Below, in pieces: positions 1 through 10,330 of a DNA stretch of 64,000 bases; positions within the stretch are counted from its first letter, which is position 1, and every line of letters starts with the position of its first letter. The position numbers were made by a program, and so were the translations under genes. Below the pieces are notes generated by a model. It was not told where the DNA came from. It was given only the letters and a program-made list of their open reading frames with translations, and did not search any database. This DNA is from Antrihabitans cavernicola (GTDB lineage Bacteria; Actinomycetota; Actinomycetes; Mycobacteriales; Mycobacteriaceae). The stretch covers positions 1 through 64,000 of the forward strand of contig NZ_VLNY01000003.1 in NCBI RefSeq assembly GCF_008297975.1, in the 5' to 3' direction.

Positions 1-73
1 TACCTACATCCGAGGGCATCACCGGTTCGACAGCAGCCCAGAACTCGTCAGAAATCACACCCATCCGCGTCAT
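1..73 (-). mobile_element. IS5-type transposase, N-terminal end only (runs off left edge)
   Basis: Read on the minus strand from ATG at 73, the sequence encodes about 24 residues beginning MTRMGVISDEFWAAVEPVMP. This resembles the start of IS5-family (DDE) transposases, whose N-termini usually read like 'ISDELWAxxEPLLP'. The rest lies outside the window. The roughly 45 bp between this start and the hutC stop at 120 would hold the IS terminal repeat and target duplication, but neither can be confirmed without the other end. The insertion is just downstream of hutC, whose C-terminus looks intact. Confidence 0.55.
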
Positions 74-119
74 CGGCTAATACTCGCTGGTCAGGACGCA
101 AATATTCGGGAGACACGCC

Positions 120-875
120 CTAGACCGTGAAGCTGCCCTCCAGTCGGTTGCGGGAACCCGGATGGACGAGTCGGGCCGCGCTCACCAGACTGCGTGCAGA
201 CCAAGTGCGTCGTCGAATCAGCAGGCACGGTTCTGCCGATGTGATCTGCAGCAGCCTGCATTCCTCGGGGGTGCCCAGGACCGCCTCGACGACGTGCTCG
301 CCGCGCGCGAGTGGCGCAACGTCGCTGAGGTAGCGGTTCGGCGTGATGGACGTGAAGTCCTGCTCGAGGTAGTCGGGAGCCTCGGCCGGATTGACGAAGC
401 GGTCCTCCACCTGAATCGGCACTGCATCTTCGAAATGCACTACCAGCGAATGGAATACCCGACTCTCGCCGGTGTCGCGCAGGATCAGATGGGCGGGGTC
501 GGGAACTTCGCTGCGGAGGAAGATCACTTCGGTCCGGTGGCGGTGGCCACGATGCGCGATCTCGTCGGCGATGTTGGTGACTTCGAACAACGGCGACGCC
601 GACTTGGTCGGTGCGACAAAAGTTCCGACACCCATCAGGCGCTGCACGACGCCGTCGGTGGCAAGTTCGCGGAGCGCCCGATTGATGGTCATTCGCGACA
701 GACCCAGCGCGCTGACCAGCTGATTCTCCGAAGGCAATTGATCGCCTTCGGTCCACTGGCCGGTGCTGATCCGTTCCAGGACAAGGCGTTTGACGCGCTC
801 GTAGGCAGGCGCACTTTCCGCACTGGTCTGTCGAAAAATCGTCGCCAAGTCGTCTTCGGTCACTGTTGATCCCAT
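120..875 (-). CDS. hutC: HutC-like GntR-family repressor of histidine utilisation
   Basis: A 251-residue regulator. An N-terminal GntR winged helix (residues about 24-90, including LPSENQLVSALGLSRMTINR) is followed by a UTRA effector domain (about 105-245) ending LVHPGSRNRLEGSFTV, a typical HutC C-terminus. HutC proteins bind urocanate and release hut promoters. The gene is divergent from hutI, and the shared intergenic region holds a GntR-type operator that recurs before the permease gene, so repression of both transcription units and of itself is likely. An IS end lies about 45 bp beyond the stop without truncating the reading frame. The repressor class is clear; the effector is inferred from the neighbours. 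Confidence 0.9.
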   Translation of the reverse strand: MGSTVTEDDLATIFRQTSAESAPAYERVKRLVLERISTGQWTEGDQLPSENQLVSALGLSRMTINRALRELATDGVVQRLMGVGTFVAPTKSASPLFEVTNIADEIAHRGHRHRTEVIFLRSEVPDPAHLILRDTGESRVFHSLVVHFEDAVPIQVEDRFVNPAEAPDYLEQDFTSITPNRYLSDVAPLARGEHVVEAVLGTPEECRLLQITSAEPCLLIRRRTWSARSLVSAARLVHPGSRNRLEGSFTV

Positions 876-887
876 CTGCGCCGCTCC

Positions 888-918
888 TTGACAGTCAGTG
901 GTCTATACAGGACTATAC
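888..918 (+). promoter_or_regulatory. hutI promoter with HutC operator (site 1)
   Basis: TTGACA (-35) at 888-893 is followed by the operator GTCTATACAGGACTATAC at 901-918, which covers the spacer and the -10 region (ACTATA/CTATAC). GTCTATAC matches the general GntR consensus GTMTAKAC, and a second copy (GACTATAC) lies 10 bp on. A repressor bound here would block RNA polymerase directly. Confidence 0.8.
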
Positions 919-960
919 ATTGTTGTAGTGATGCACAACACAGCTGCGCAAAGGATTCTC

Positions 961-2175
961 GTGACCTCAGATCGATCGCAGACCACGGCGTTGACCAATA
1001 TCGGAACCCTGATCACCAACGATCCCACGCTCGGAGACGGACGCCTGGGTATTCGTCACGACGCGGGCGTGGTGTTCGCCGACGGAGTGGTGTCCTGGGT
1101 GGGCGGCAGCGCCGATACCCCGAGCGCGGACGTCGGTCACGATCTCGGCGGGCGAGCGGTACTTCCGGGGTTCGTGGAGAGTCATTCGCATCTGGTGTTC
1201 GCGGGCGATCGGGCGGAGGAGTTCGCGTCCCGCATGGCGGGGGAGCGATACGGCGCGGGCGGAATTCGGACGACCATCGAGGCGACGCGACGCGCAACCG
1301 ACGAGCAGTTGCGCGCGAACATGATGCGGCTGGCCGACGAGTCGCTGCGTTCTGGCAGCACCACCCTCGAAATCAAGACGGGGTACGGCCAGTCGACCGA
1401 ACACGAGTTGCGCTGCGCAACGATCGCAGGTGCCGCCACAAGCGAGGTCACGCTGCTGGCGGCCCACGTTCCGCCGCCGGAGTATGCGGGACGCGTCGAC
1501 GACTACGTGCGCATGGTGGTCGACGAGATGATCGGAGTCTGTGCGCCACATGCCAAATGGATCGATGTGTTCTGCGAGCGGGGCGCCTTCGATCGAGACC
1601 AAGCCCATGCCGTTCTCAGCGCGGGCATCGCTGCCGGACTGAAACCTCGTGTGCACGGCAATCAACTCCAGGCCGGACCGGGTGTGCAGCTCGCCGTGGA
1701 ACTCGGCGCCGCGTCTGTCGACCATGTGACGCACGTGACCCGGGCCGACATCGACGCTCTCGCAGGAAGTTCCACCGTGGCGACCCTGCTGCCGGGCGCC
1801 GATTTCAGCACTCGCAGCACCTATCCGGATGCTCGTGCATTGCTCGACGCCGGCGTCACGGTTGCGCTCGGAGCGGATTGCAACCCCGGTACCTCGTACA
1901 CGACCAGCCTGCCGTTCTGTATCGCAATTGCGGTGCGGGACCTGCACATGACACCCGACGAGGCGGTGTGGGCCGCCACAGCTGGTGGTGCGCTTGCGCT
2001 GCAGCGTAGCGATGTCGGAACCTTGGCGATCGGATCCCGCGCCGACGCGATCGCGTTGGCAGCACCATCACACCTGCACCTTGCATACCGGCCGGGCGTA
2101 GCGTTGGTCGATCACGTCTGGCGATCTGGCGACCTAGAGTACACGTCCGTGAAAGACCAAGGGAGCCAACGATGA
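961..2175 (+). CDS. hutI: Imidazolonepropionase
   Basis: Converts 4-imidazolone-5-propionate to N-formimidoyl-L-glutamate, the third step of histidine degradation (EC 3.5.2.7), in the cytoplasm. The protein is 404 residues, normal for the family. It shows the amidohydrolase metal-binding stretch ESHSHLVFAGDRAEEF, the central HGNQLQ and VDHVTHVT segments, and LGADCNPGTSYT near the C-terminus. The GTG at 961 is chosen because AAAGGA lies six bases before it; an in-frame ATG at 931 lacks such a site and sits close to the predicted transcription start. It overlaps hutG by 4 bp (ATGA). Confidence 0.93.
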   Translation: MTSDRSQTTALTNIGTLITNDPTLGDGRLGIRHDAGVVFADGVVSWVGGSADTPSADVGHDLGGRAVLPGFVESHSHLVFAGDRAEEFASRMAGERYGAGGIRTTIEATRRATDEQLRANMMRLADESLRSGSTTLEIKTGYGQSTEHELRCATIAGAATSEVTLLAAHVPPPEYAGRVDDYVRMVVDEMIGVCAPHAKWIDVFCERGAFDRDQAHAVLSAGIAAGLKPRVHGNQLQAGPGVQLAVELGAASVDHVTHVTRADIDALAGSSTVATLLPGADFSTRSTYPDARALLDAGVTVALGADCNPGTSYTTSLPFCIAIAVRDLHMTPDEAVWAATAGGALALQRSDVGTLAIGSRADAIALAAPSHLHLAYRPGVALVDHVWRSGDLEYTSVKDQGSQR

Positions 2176-3110
2176 CCGTGCCGGAGTGGGATGGACGAGT
2201 CGACGGCGACGGTCCCGAGCATCTGCGCTGGCATCAGATCGTGCAGCCGTACAGTCGATCATCCGAGCCCGGCGCCTGCGCGTTCGTCGGATTTGCCAGC
2301 GAGGCGGGCGTGCGACGAAACAAGGGTCGAGTTGGTGCAGCGGAGGGGCCGGCCGCGTTGCGTCGTGCCCTGGCGCCGATGGCGCTCTCGGTGCCGATCG
2401 ACGCCGTCGACGCCGGAACGATCACGGTGACCGACGACCTGCTGGAGGACGGCCAGCGCGAGCTGGGCGAGACGGTAGCCACGCTGCTCGACGCGGGTCA
2501 TTTCCCCGTCGTGCTCGGCGGCGGTCACGAGGTCGCGTACGGCACCTTTCTCGGGTTGGACGCATCGGCGATGCGAGCAGGCGCCCGAGTCGGAATCCTC
2601 AACCTGGACGCGCATTTCGACCTACGCGGTGACGCGGTGCCGAGTTCGGGAACGCCGTTTCGGCAGATTCTCGAGGGTGCGCGCGCCGCGGGTACCCAGG
2701 TTCGCTACGACGTTGTCGGCATCAGTCAGCCGAGCAACACCCGAGCCCTCTTCGATACCGCCGACCGTCTCGGTGTGCGTTATCTGCTCGACGACGACTG
2801 TGGGGTAACGGATTTCGACGGTGTACGGGAGTTCGTCGACAGCTTTCTTGCCGACGTCGACCTCGTCTACCTCACGATCGATCTGGATGTACTGCCCGCG
2901 TCCGTGGCGCCGGGAGTGAGCGCGCCCGCGGCCTTCGGTGTACCGCTGGCCACGATCGCGTCGGTGTGCGATCAGGTCGCGGCCAGCGGGAAACTCGTTG
3001 TGTTCGACGTGGCGGAGTTGAACCCGACGCTCGACATCGACGCGCGGACGGCACGCACTGCCGCACGGCTCATCCATCCGCTGATCACACGGCGTCGTCC
3101 GATTCGGTGA
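2172..3110 (+). CDS. hutG: Formimidoylglutamase (arginase/ureohydrolase family)
   Basis: Hydrolyses N-formimidoyl-L-glutamate to glutamate and formamide (EC 3.5.3.8), the last step of the pathway. The 312-residue protein has the three manganese-binding signatures of ureohydrolases: GGGHEVAYG, NLDAHFDLR (DxHxD) and TIDLDVLPASVAPGVSAP. Translationally coupled to hutI by an ATGA overlap. Position between hutI and hutU separates it from agmatinases and arginases, which share the fold. Confidence 0.9.
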   Translation: MTVPEWDGRVDGDGPEHLRWHQIVQPYSRSSEPGACAFVGFASEAGVRRNKGRVGAAEGPAALRRALAPMALSVPIDAVDAGTITVTDDLLEDGQRELGETVATLLDAGHFPVVLGGGHEVAYGTFLGLDASAMRAGARVGILNLDAHFDLRGDAVPSSGTPFRQILEGARAAGTQVRYDVVGISQPSNTRALFDTADRLGVRYLLDDDCGVTDFDGVREFVDSFLADVDLVYLTIDLDVLPASVAPGVSAPAAFGVPLATIASVCDQVAASGKLVVFDVAELNPTLDIDARTARTAARLIHPLITRRRPIR

Positions 3111-3138
3111 TGTCCGAGCAAAACCGCTGCTCTATCTA

Positions 3139-3169
3139 TTGACACGTACCTGTCTATACAGGACTATAC
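3139..3169 (+). promoter_or_regulatory. Permease promoter with HutC operator (site 2)
   Basis: TTGACA at 3139-3144 is followed by an exact copy of the 18-bp operator at 3152-3169, with the same 7-bp offset as the hutI promoter. Here the operator is extended to a palindrome with arms CCTGT/ACAGG (3149-3162). It probably drives the permease and hutU. Confidence 0.8.
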
Positions 3170-3210
3170 GAATATCAAGTTTCGTGATCCACTTCACACA
3201 AGGACAGCTC

Positions 3211-4647
3211 GTGACACAGGTCGGAACTCCCGAAAACAGTCTCGCCCCCGAACGGCGAACCATCGACGTGGTGCCGGACGCCGAGCGGCACGGTTCGCCG
3301 TTCAGTCAGTTCACCCTCTGGTTCGGCGCCAACATGCAGATCACCGCGATCGTCGACGGCGCTCTTGCCGTCGTGTTCGGGGCCGACGCGCTCTGGGCCA
3401 TCCTCGGTCTCTTCATCGGCAACGTCGCCGGTGGCGCGGTGATGGCACTCCATGCCGCGCAGGGGCCGCGGATGGGTCTGCCGCAGATGATCTCCAGCCG
3501 AGCACAATTCGGAGTCCGCGGCGCAGTGCTGCCGTTGGTTCTGGTTGTGCTGATGTACCTCGGCTTCGCGGCCACCGGAACCGTGCTCGCGGGTCAGGCG
3601 GTCAACAAGATCATCCACGTCGACAATGCCGCTGTCGGCATCGTCATCTTCGGTCTGCTCACCGCGTTTGTCGCCGTGACCGGATACAAGCTCATCCACA
3701 TCGTCGGCAGAATTGCGAGCGTCTTCGGCATCGTCGGCTTCAGCTACCTCGCAATCCGGCTGTTCACGGAGTACGACGTCTCGAGCTTCGTCGGATTGAA
3801 GTCGTTCGATTTCGTCACGTTCCTGCTCGCCATCTCGCTGGGCGCGGGCTGGCAGCTGACGTTCGGCCCGTACGTCGCCGACTACTCCCGTTACCTGCCG
3901 CGTTCCACCAGCGAACGCACCACCTTCTGGTCGACGTTCGCGGGCAGCGTCATCGGCTCGCAGTGGTCGATGACGCTCGGCGCACTCGTCGCGGCCGTCG
4001 CCGGTGACGCGTTCCTCGGCAATCAGGTCGGGTTCGTCGGCGATCTCGCCGGACCGGCAGCTATCGCCTTCCTGATCTATCTGGTGATTCTCGTCGGCAA
4101 GCTGACGGTCAACTGCCTCAACGCTTACGGCGGCTTCATGTCGATCCTGACGACCGTCACGGCCTTCAACGGCCAGACTCGCATCTCGTCGGTAGCGCGC
4201 ACTGCCTACATCGTCGGCTTCACAGCGGTGTCGGTCGTCATCGCAGTCGTCGCCAGCGCGGACTTCCTCGACAACTTCAAGAACTTCGTACTGCTCCTGC
4301 TCATGGTGTTCACGCCGTGGAGTGCGATCAACCTGACCGACTACTACCTGATCTCGAAGGAGCGTGTCGACGTACCCGCGCTCTACGACCCGAGCGGGCG
4401 ATACGGCGCCTGGAACGCGGCAGCGCTCGGGTGCTACGTGATCGGCGTTGTCGCACAGATTCCGTTCCTCGCGCAGAAGCTCTACACCGGGCCCATCACG
4501 GACATGCTTGGCGGAGCGGATATTTCGTGGATCGTCGGCATCGTCCTCACTGCCGCCATCTACTACCCGCTCGCGGTCCGGTCGAGCGATCCGCCCGCGT
4601 CGATGATCTACCCGCGTGGCTCGTCGATGATCGACTCGCGACTCTGA
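3211..4647 (+). CDS. NCS1-family (cytosine-permease-like) transporter, probable histidine/urocanate uptake
   Basis: A 478-residue membrane protein with about 12 hydrophobic segments. The early stretch [16 protein letters not shown] and a later [16 protein letters not shown] are hallmark regions of NCS1 purine/cytosine permeases. The GTG at 3211 follows AAGGA at 3200-3204, downstream of the HutC-controlled promoter; the in-frame upstream codons overlap that promoter and are rejected. NCS1 transporters are cation symporters for nucleobases and related ring compounds. Its placement inside the hut regulon suggests histidine or urocanate as substrate, but that is inference from context only. Confidence 0.82.
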   Translation: MTQVGTPENSLAPERRTIDVVPDAERHGSPFSQFTLWFGANMQITAIVDGALAVVFGADALWAILGLFIGNVAGGAVMALHAAQGPRMGLPQMISSRAQFGVRGAVLPLVLVVLMYLGFAATGTVLAGQAVNKIIHVDNAAVGIVIFGLLTAFVAVTGYKLIHIVGRIASVFGIVGFSYLAIRLFTEYDVSSFVGLKSFDFVTFLLAISLGAGWQLTFGPYVADYSRYLPRSTSERTTFWSTFAGSVIGSQWSMTLGALVAAVAGDAFLGNQVGFVGDLAGPAAIAFLIYLVILVGKLTVNCLNAYGGFMSILTTVTAFNGQTRISSVARTAYIVGFTAVSVVIAVVASADFLDNFKNFVLLLLMVFTPWSAINLTDYYLISKERVDVPALYDPSGRYGAWNAAALGCYVIGVVAQIPFLAQKLYTGPITDMLGGADISWIVGIVLTAAIYYPLAVRSSDPPASMIYPRGSSMIDSRL

Positions 4648-4688
4648 ACTCTCCTGCCCTGCATCCCAGCTCACCCGAAGGACCCGAA

Positions 4689-6356
<1,668 letters not shown>

Positions 6357-6372
6357 ACGTAAGCACGGGAGC

Positions 6373-6400
6373 GGGCACCGACGAGACCGCGTCGGTGCCC
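6373..6400 (+). terminator. Hairpin after hutU
   Basis: A perfect 10-bp inverted repeat (GGGCACCGAC / GTCGGTGCCC, 8-base loop) starts 16 bp after the hutU stop. There is no T-tract, as is common for actinobacterial hairpins. It separates the hut operon from tex. Confidence 0.7.
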
Positions 6401-6419
6401 GCCGGTAGTGTCTGGCGCC

Positions 6420-8723
6420 GTGACACCTGCCTTGAAATCTGTGAACCAGCGCATCGCCGACGAGCTCGCCGTCCGGGAAGACCAGGTTCGCGCCGCGGTC
6501 GAACTGCTCGACGCCGGATCGACCGTCCCCTTCATCGCCCGCTACCGCAAGGAAGCGACAGGGGGCCTGGACGACGCCCAGTTGCGCGATCTCGAGGAGC
6601 GCTTGCACTACCTGCGCGAGCTCGACGAGCGTCGGGCCGCGATCCTGGAATCCATTCGCACGCAGGACAAGCTGACGCCCGAGTTGGAACAGCAGATCAT
6701 GGCGGCCGAGACCAAGGCCCGGCTCGAGGACATCTACCTGCCCTTCAAACCGAAGCGTCGTACCAAGGCGCAGATCGCTCGCGAAGCCGGCCACGAGCCC
6801 GTCGCCGACGCGCTGATCGGTGATCCGACCACCGATCCGGCGCAATACACCGACGAGCAACTCGACGGCGCCCGCGCCATCCTGGTCGAACGCTTCGCCG
6901 AGGACGCCGATCTGGTCGGTGACCTGCGTGACCTGATGTGGAACCGGGGCCAGCTCAAATCCGCTGTCCGTAAGGGCAAAGAGGACGAGCCAAATGCATC
7001 TAAATTCCGCGACTACTTCGAATTCGCCGAGCCGTTCGCCAAGCTGCCGTCGCACCGCATCCTGGCCGCCTTGCGTGGTGAGAAGGAAGAGATCCTGTCG
7101 TTGGGTCTCGAACCCGAGGTCGAGGAGCCGCAGCCGGGGGAGCGGACCGTGTACGAGGGTCGAATCGCGTCGCGGTTCGACATCGCCGATCGTGGCCGCG
7201 CTGCCGACGCCTGGCTGCTCGATACCGTGCGGTGGGCGTGGCGCACCAAGCTGCTGATCACCCTCGGGCTCGATACCCGCACCCGGCTGCGGCAGTCCGC
7301 CGAGAAGGACGCCGTCGACGTGTTCGCCGCCAACCTGCGCGATCTGTTGCTCGCCGCACCGGCGGGCACCCGTACGACTATGGGGCTCGACCCCGGTTAC
7401 CGCACCGGTGTGAAGGTCGCTGTGGTCGACGGCACCGGTAAGGCTGTCGCTACCGAAGTCATCTACCTGCACCAGGAAGACCGCGCGTTGGCCGTGTTGG
7501 GTGCGCTGGTCGCCCGCTTCGGGGTCGAGCTGATCGCGATCGGCAACGGCACGGCGTCGAGGGAAACTGATGCGCTTGCGGCGCAGTTGATTTCGCTTGT
7601 TCCGGACAAGAAGCCGCAGAAGATCGTCGTCTCGGAGGCCGGCGCATCGGTGTATTCGGCATCGGCGTACGCATCCGCTGAATTACCCGGCATGGACGTG
7701 TCGCTGCGTGGTGCGGTCTCGATCGCACGTCGCCTGCAGGATCCGCTCGCGGAGTTGGTGAAGATCGATCCCAAATCGATCGGCGTCGGCCAGTACCAGC
7801 ACGATGTCTCCGAGACCATGCTCGCCCGATCGCTCGGCGCTGTGGTGGAGGACGCGGTGAACAAGGTGGGCGTCGACGTCAACACCGCGTCGGTTCCGCT
7901 GCTCTCGCGTGTGTCCGGCATCGCCGGCTCGTTGGCGGAAAGCATTGTGGCGCATCGTGATCAGAACGGGCCGTTCACCAGTCGTACCGGTCTGAAAGAG
8001 GTGCCGCGGCTGGGGCCCAAGGCCTTCGAGCAGTGCGCAGGCTTCCTCAAAGTCGGGGGCGGTACCGATCCGCTCGACACCTCGGCCGTGCACCCGGAGG
8101 CGTACCCCGTCGTGCGTCGGATCATGGCGTCGAGCGGCTACGACATCAAGGAGCTCATCGGCAACGCCGCGGTGCTGCGGAAGCTACGCGCCGACGATTT
8201 CGTCGACGAGAAGTTCGGTCTGCCCACCGTCACCGACATCATCGCCGAACTCGAAAAGCCTGGCCGTGACCCGCGCCCCGAGTTCAAGACCGCGACGTTC
8301 GCCGCCGGTGTCGAGAAGGTCAAGGATCTGAAACCGGGAATGACGCTGGAAGGCGTCGTCACCAACGTCGCCGCGTTCGGTGCGTTCGTCGATATCGGCG
8401 TCCACCAGGACGGCTTGGTCCACGTCTCGGCGATGTCGCACAACTTCGTCAAGGATCCGCGCGAGGTCGTGAAGTCGGGCGATGTGGTGAAGGTGAAGGT
8501 GCTCGAGGTCGACGAGGCCCGCCAGCGCATCGGACTTACCTTGCGGCTCGACGACGAGGTGGGTGCGAGTAAGCCCGCCGCCGATCGCGGCAGGCAGGGT
8601 GGTCAGCAGCGGAGCCAACAACCTCGGAAACCGCAACAGCAACGCGGCCCTAAGCCGTCCAGCGCGCCCGCCGCAAGCGGTTCGATGGCGGATGCGCTAC
8701 GCAAAGCGGGCTTCGGCAAGTAG
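6420..8723 (+). CDS. tex: Tex-family transcription accessory / S1 RNA-binding protein
   Basis: A 767-residue RNA-binding protein of the Tex/YhgF family, thought to act on transcription complexes. Order of domains: Tex N-terminal helical region (with FIARYRKEATGGLDD), an RNase H-like YqgF segment (MGLDPGYRTGVKVAVVDGTG), helix-hairpin-helix repeats (around SGIAGSLAESIV and LGPKAFEQCAGFL), and an S1 domain (GMTLEGVVTNVAAFGAFVDI). The tail is rich in Gln, Arg and Pro. The start is taken as GTG 6420: a TAGTGT -10-like box at 6406-6411 lies 8 bp upstream with no ribosome site, suggesting a leaderless transcript. GTG 6408 is the alternative. Confidence 0.9.
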   Translation: MTPALKSVNQRIADELAVREDQVRAAVELLDAGSTVPFIARYRKEATGGLDDAQLRDLEERLHYLRELDERRAAILESIRTQDKLTPELEQQIMAAETKARLEDIYLPFKPKRRTKAQIAREAGHEPVADALIGDPTTDPAQYTDEQLDGARAILVERFAEDADLVGDLRDLMWNRGQLKSAVRKGKEDEPNASKFRDYFEFAEPFAKLPSHRILAALRGEKEEILSLGLEPEVEEPQPGERTVYEGRIASRFDIADRGRAADAWLLDTVRWAWRTKLLITLGLDTRTRLRQSAEKDAVDVFAANLRDLLLAAPAGTRTTMGLDPGYRTGVKVAVVDGTGKAVATEVIYLHQEDRALAVLGALVARFGVELIAIGNGTASRETDALAAQLISLVPDKKPQKIVVSEAGASVYSASAYASAELPGMDVSLRGAVSIARRLQDPLAELVKIDPKSIGVGQYQHDVSETMLARSLGAVVEDAVNKVGVDVNTASVPLLSRVSGIAGSLAESIVAHRDQNGPFTSRTGLKEVPRLGPKAFEQCAGFLKVGGGTDPLDTSAVHPEAYPVVRRIMASSGYDIKELIGNAAVLRKLRADDFVDEKFGLPTVTDIIAELEKPGRDPRPEFKTATFAAGVEKVKDLKPGMTLEGVVTNVAAFGAFVDIGVHQDGLVHVSAMSHNFVKDPREVVKSGDVVKVKVLEVDEARQRIGLTLRLDDEVGASKPAADRGRQGGQQRSQQPRKPQQQRGPKPSSAPAASGSMADALRKAGFGK

Positions 8724-8732
8724 AACAGTGGT

Positions 8733-9596
8733 ATGCGACGGTGGCTCGATGAGGAGATCGTTGGTCATGGTCGGCTGCCGCTGCTGTTCTTCCTGATCGG
8801 CTTCATCGTCGGGTTCCTGTTCATCCGGCTCAGCGTTCGGCTGATCAGGGCGCAAGTGCGGTGGTGGCCTGGCAACGTCACGCCGGGTGGCCAGCACGTG
8901 CACCACGCCGTGTTCGGGGTGATCGCGATGATGATCTCCGGCGTCGCGCTCATCACCGTCTACGTCGACGGGACCCAAACCAGCGGTGCCTGGCTGGCGG
9001 CGATCTTCGGCGCAGGCGCGGCGCTGGTGCTCGACGAGTTTGCGCTGCTCTTCTATCTGGAAGACGTGTACTGGAAGGAAGAGGGACGCAGCTCGGTCGA
9101 TGCGGTGTTCATCGCCATCGCAGTGACGGGACTGCTGTTGCTCGGTTTGCGGCCGCTGGAACTGTTGAACGTCACCGACTTCCGAGACGATCCGCGGCCA
9201 TGGGCGCGGATCGGGATCGCTGCAGGTTCGGTGTTCAACCTGGGACTTGCGGGCGTCGTCATCGCCAAGGGCAAGATCTGGACCGGCCTGGTCGGGATGT
9301 TCTTCGTCCCGTTGCTTGTCCTGGGTGCGATCCGGCTGAGTAGGCCGGGAGCACCGTGGGCCCGCTGGCGCTACACGAACCGGCCGCGACGCATGGAACG
9401 CGCACTCAACAGAGAACGTCGCCTGCGTCGCCCGCTGATTCGCGCCAAGATCTACGTGCAAGATCTGATCGCAGGTAAGCCGAGCATCGTTCACGCCCGC
9501 GAAGCCGCCGAATCGGAGCTGGTTCGCAGCGTCCACGCAGCGCCGCCCGCACACCCGCACGGCGAATCCACCGATTCCATGCGGATCCGCAGCTGA
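8733..9596 (+). CDS. Integral membrane protein of unknown function (HxxHAxFG...LDE type)
   Basis: A 287-residue protein with about six hydrophobic segments in the first 210 residues and a basic cytoplasmic-looking C-terminus. No family could be named. Notable residues: HVHHAVFG at 55-62, then GAGAALVLDE at 93-102 followed by acidic DVYW at 111-114. The same pattern appears in the membrane protein at 18077-19111. It follows tex by 9 bp, so may be cotranscribed. The paired His and Asp-Glu inside membrane segments could bind a metal or carry protons; this is a guess. Confidence 0.75.
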   Translation: MRRWLDEEIVGHGRLPLLFFLIGFIVGFLFIRLSVRLIRAQVRWWPGNVTPGGQHVHHAVFGVIAMMISGVALITVYVDGTQTSGAWLAAIFGAGAALVLDEFALLFYLEDVYWKEEGRSSVDAVFIAIAVTGLLLLGLRPLELLNVTDFRDDPRPWARIGIAAGSVFNLGLAGVVIAKGKIWTGLVGMFFVPLLVLGAIRLSRPGAPWARWRYTNRPRRMERALNRERRLRRPLIRAKIYVQDLIAGKPSIVHAREAAESELVRSVHAAPPAHPHGESTDSMRIRS

Positions 9597-9602
9597 ATCC
9601 GC

Positions 9603-9673
9603 CGCCCAGCCTGGGTGAACGCCACTCTCGTTGCGTTCAACCGAACGAATGTGCCATTCACCCGTGCTGGGCG
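9603..9673. repeat. 71-bp imperfect palindrome in the gap before rplS
   Basis: The outer arms CGCCCAGC/GCTGGGCG and GGGTGAA/TTCACCC are perfect, and inner arms around TCGTT/AACGA extend the pairing to nearly the whole 71 bp. It begins 6 bp after the membrane-protein stop. It could be a terminator, but its length and layered structure look more like a dispersed extragenic palindrome. The remaining bases to 9840 hold the rplS leader; no other gene is visible there. Confidence 0.6.
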
Positions 9674-9840
9674 ACGCCGATTTCGCTCCCAGGTCCTCTG
9701 TCTGGCACAATTGAACGGTTGCCCGCACCCTCTCGTGGTCGCGCAGGCAGCAACTACATGACCTGAGTACGAACCAGTCGAGCACTCTCGCAGTGCCGCT
9801 CGGTTCCTCTTCTCTCGCGAACGCAAGGATGGAAACACCG

Positions 9841-10182
9841 ATGCAGACCCTGGATTTCTTGGACAACAAGTCGCTGCGCACCGACGTACCCGAGTTCCGC
9901 CCCGGCGACACGCTGAATGTGCACGTGAAGGTGATCGAAGGCCAGAAGCACCGTATCCAGATCTTCAAGGGCGTCGTGATCCGTCGTCAGGGCGGTGGCG
10001 TTCGCGAGACCTTCACCGTTCGCAAGGTGTCCTTCGGCGTCGGCGTCGAGCGCACCTTCCCGGTGCACAGCCCCAACATCGACCACATCGAGGTCGTCAC
10101 CCGCGGTGATGTCCGTCGCGCGAAGCTGTACTACCTCCGCGACCTGCGCGGCAAGGCAGCCAAGATCAAGGAAAAGCGCTGA
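9841..10182 (+). CDS. rplS: 50S ribosomal protein L19
   Basis: Structural protein of the large ribosomal subunit near the 16S-23S interface. The 113-residue product beginning [13 protein letters not shown] has the length of actinobacterial L19 and the conserved [25 protein letters not shown] core. ATG 9841 is chosen because homologues start at this residue; an in-frame ATG at 9829 would add four residues. The adjacent lepB and rnhB follow the order seen in M. tuberculosis. Confidence 0.96.
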   Translation: MQTLDFLDNKSLRTDVPEFRPGDTLNVHVKVIEGQKHRIQIFKGVVIRRQGGGVRETFTVRKVSFGVGVERTFPVHSPNIDHIEVVTRGDVRRAKLYYLRDLRGKAAKIKEKR

Positions 10183-10210
10183 TCTTCGGGCTCACCCCCG
10201 CAATCTTCAC

Positions 10211-10255
10211 GACACAGCACGCAGCAGACCTTCCCGGTCGACTGCGTGCTGTGTC
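10211..10255 (+). terminator. Strong hairpin terminator after rplS
   Basis: A perfect 14-bp inverted repeat (GACACAGCACGCAG / CTGCGTGCTGTGTC) with a 17-base loop, followed by a short pyrimidine-rich GTTTCTGTCCTGTT stretch. It lies 28 bp after the rplS stop. Confidence 0.85.
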
Positions 10256-10330
10256 GTTTCTGTCCTGTTAGCTCGACAGGCCGTTGTGCCAGTGGCGCCC
10301 GACCGGTCGCGGCCGGGCTAACCTGTTGCG

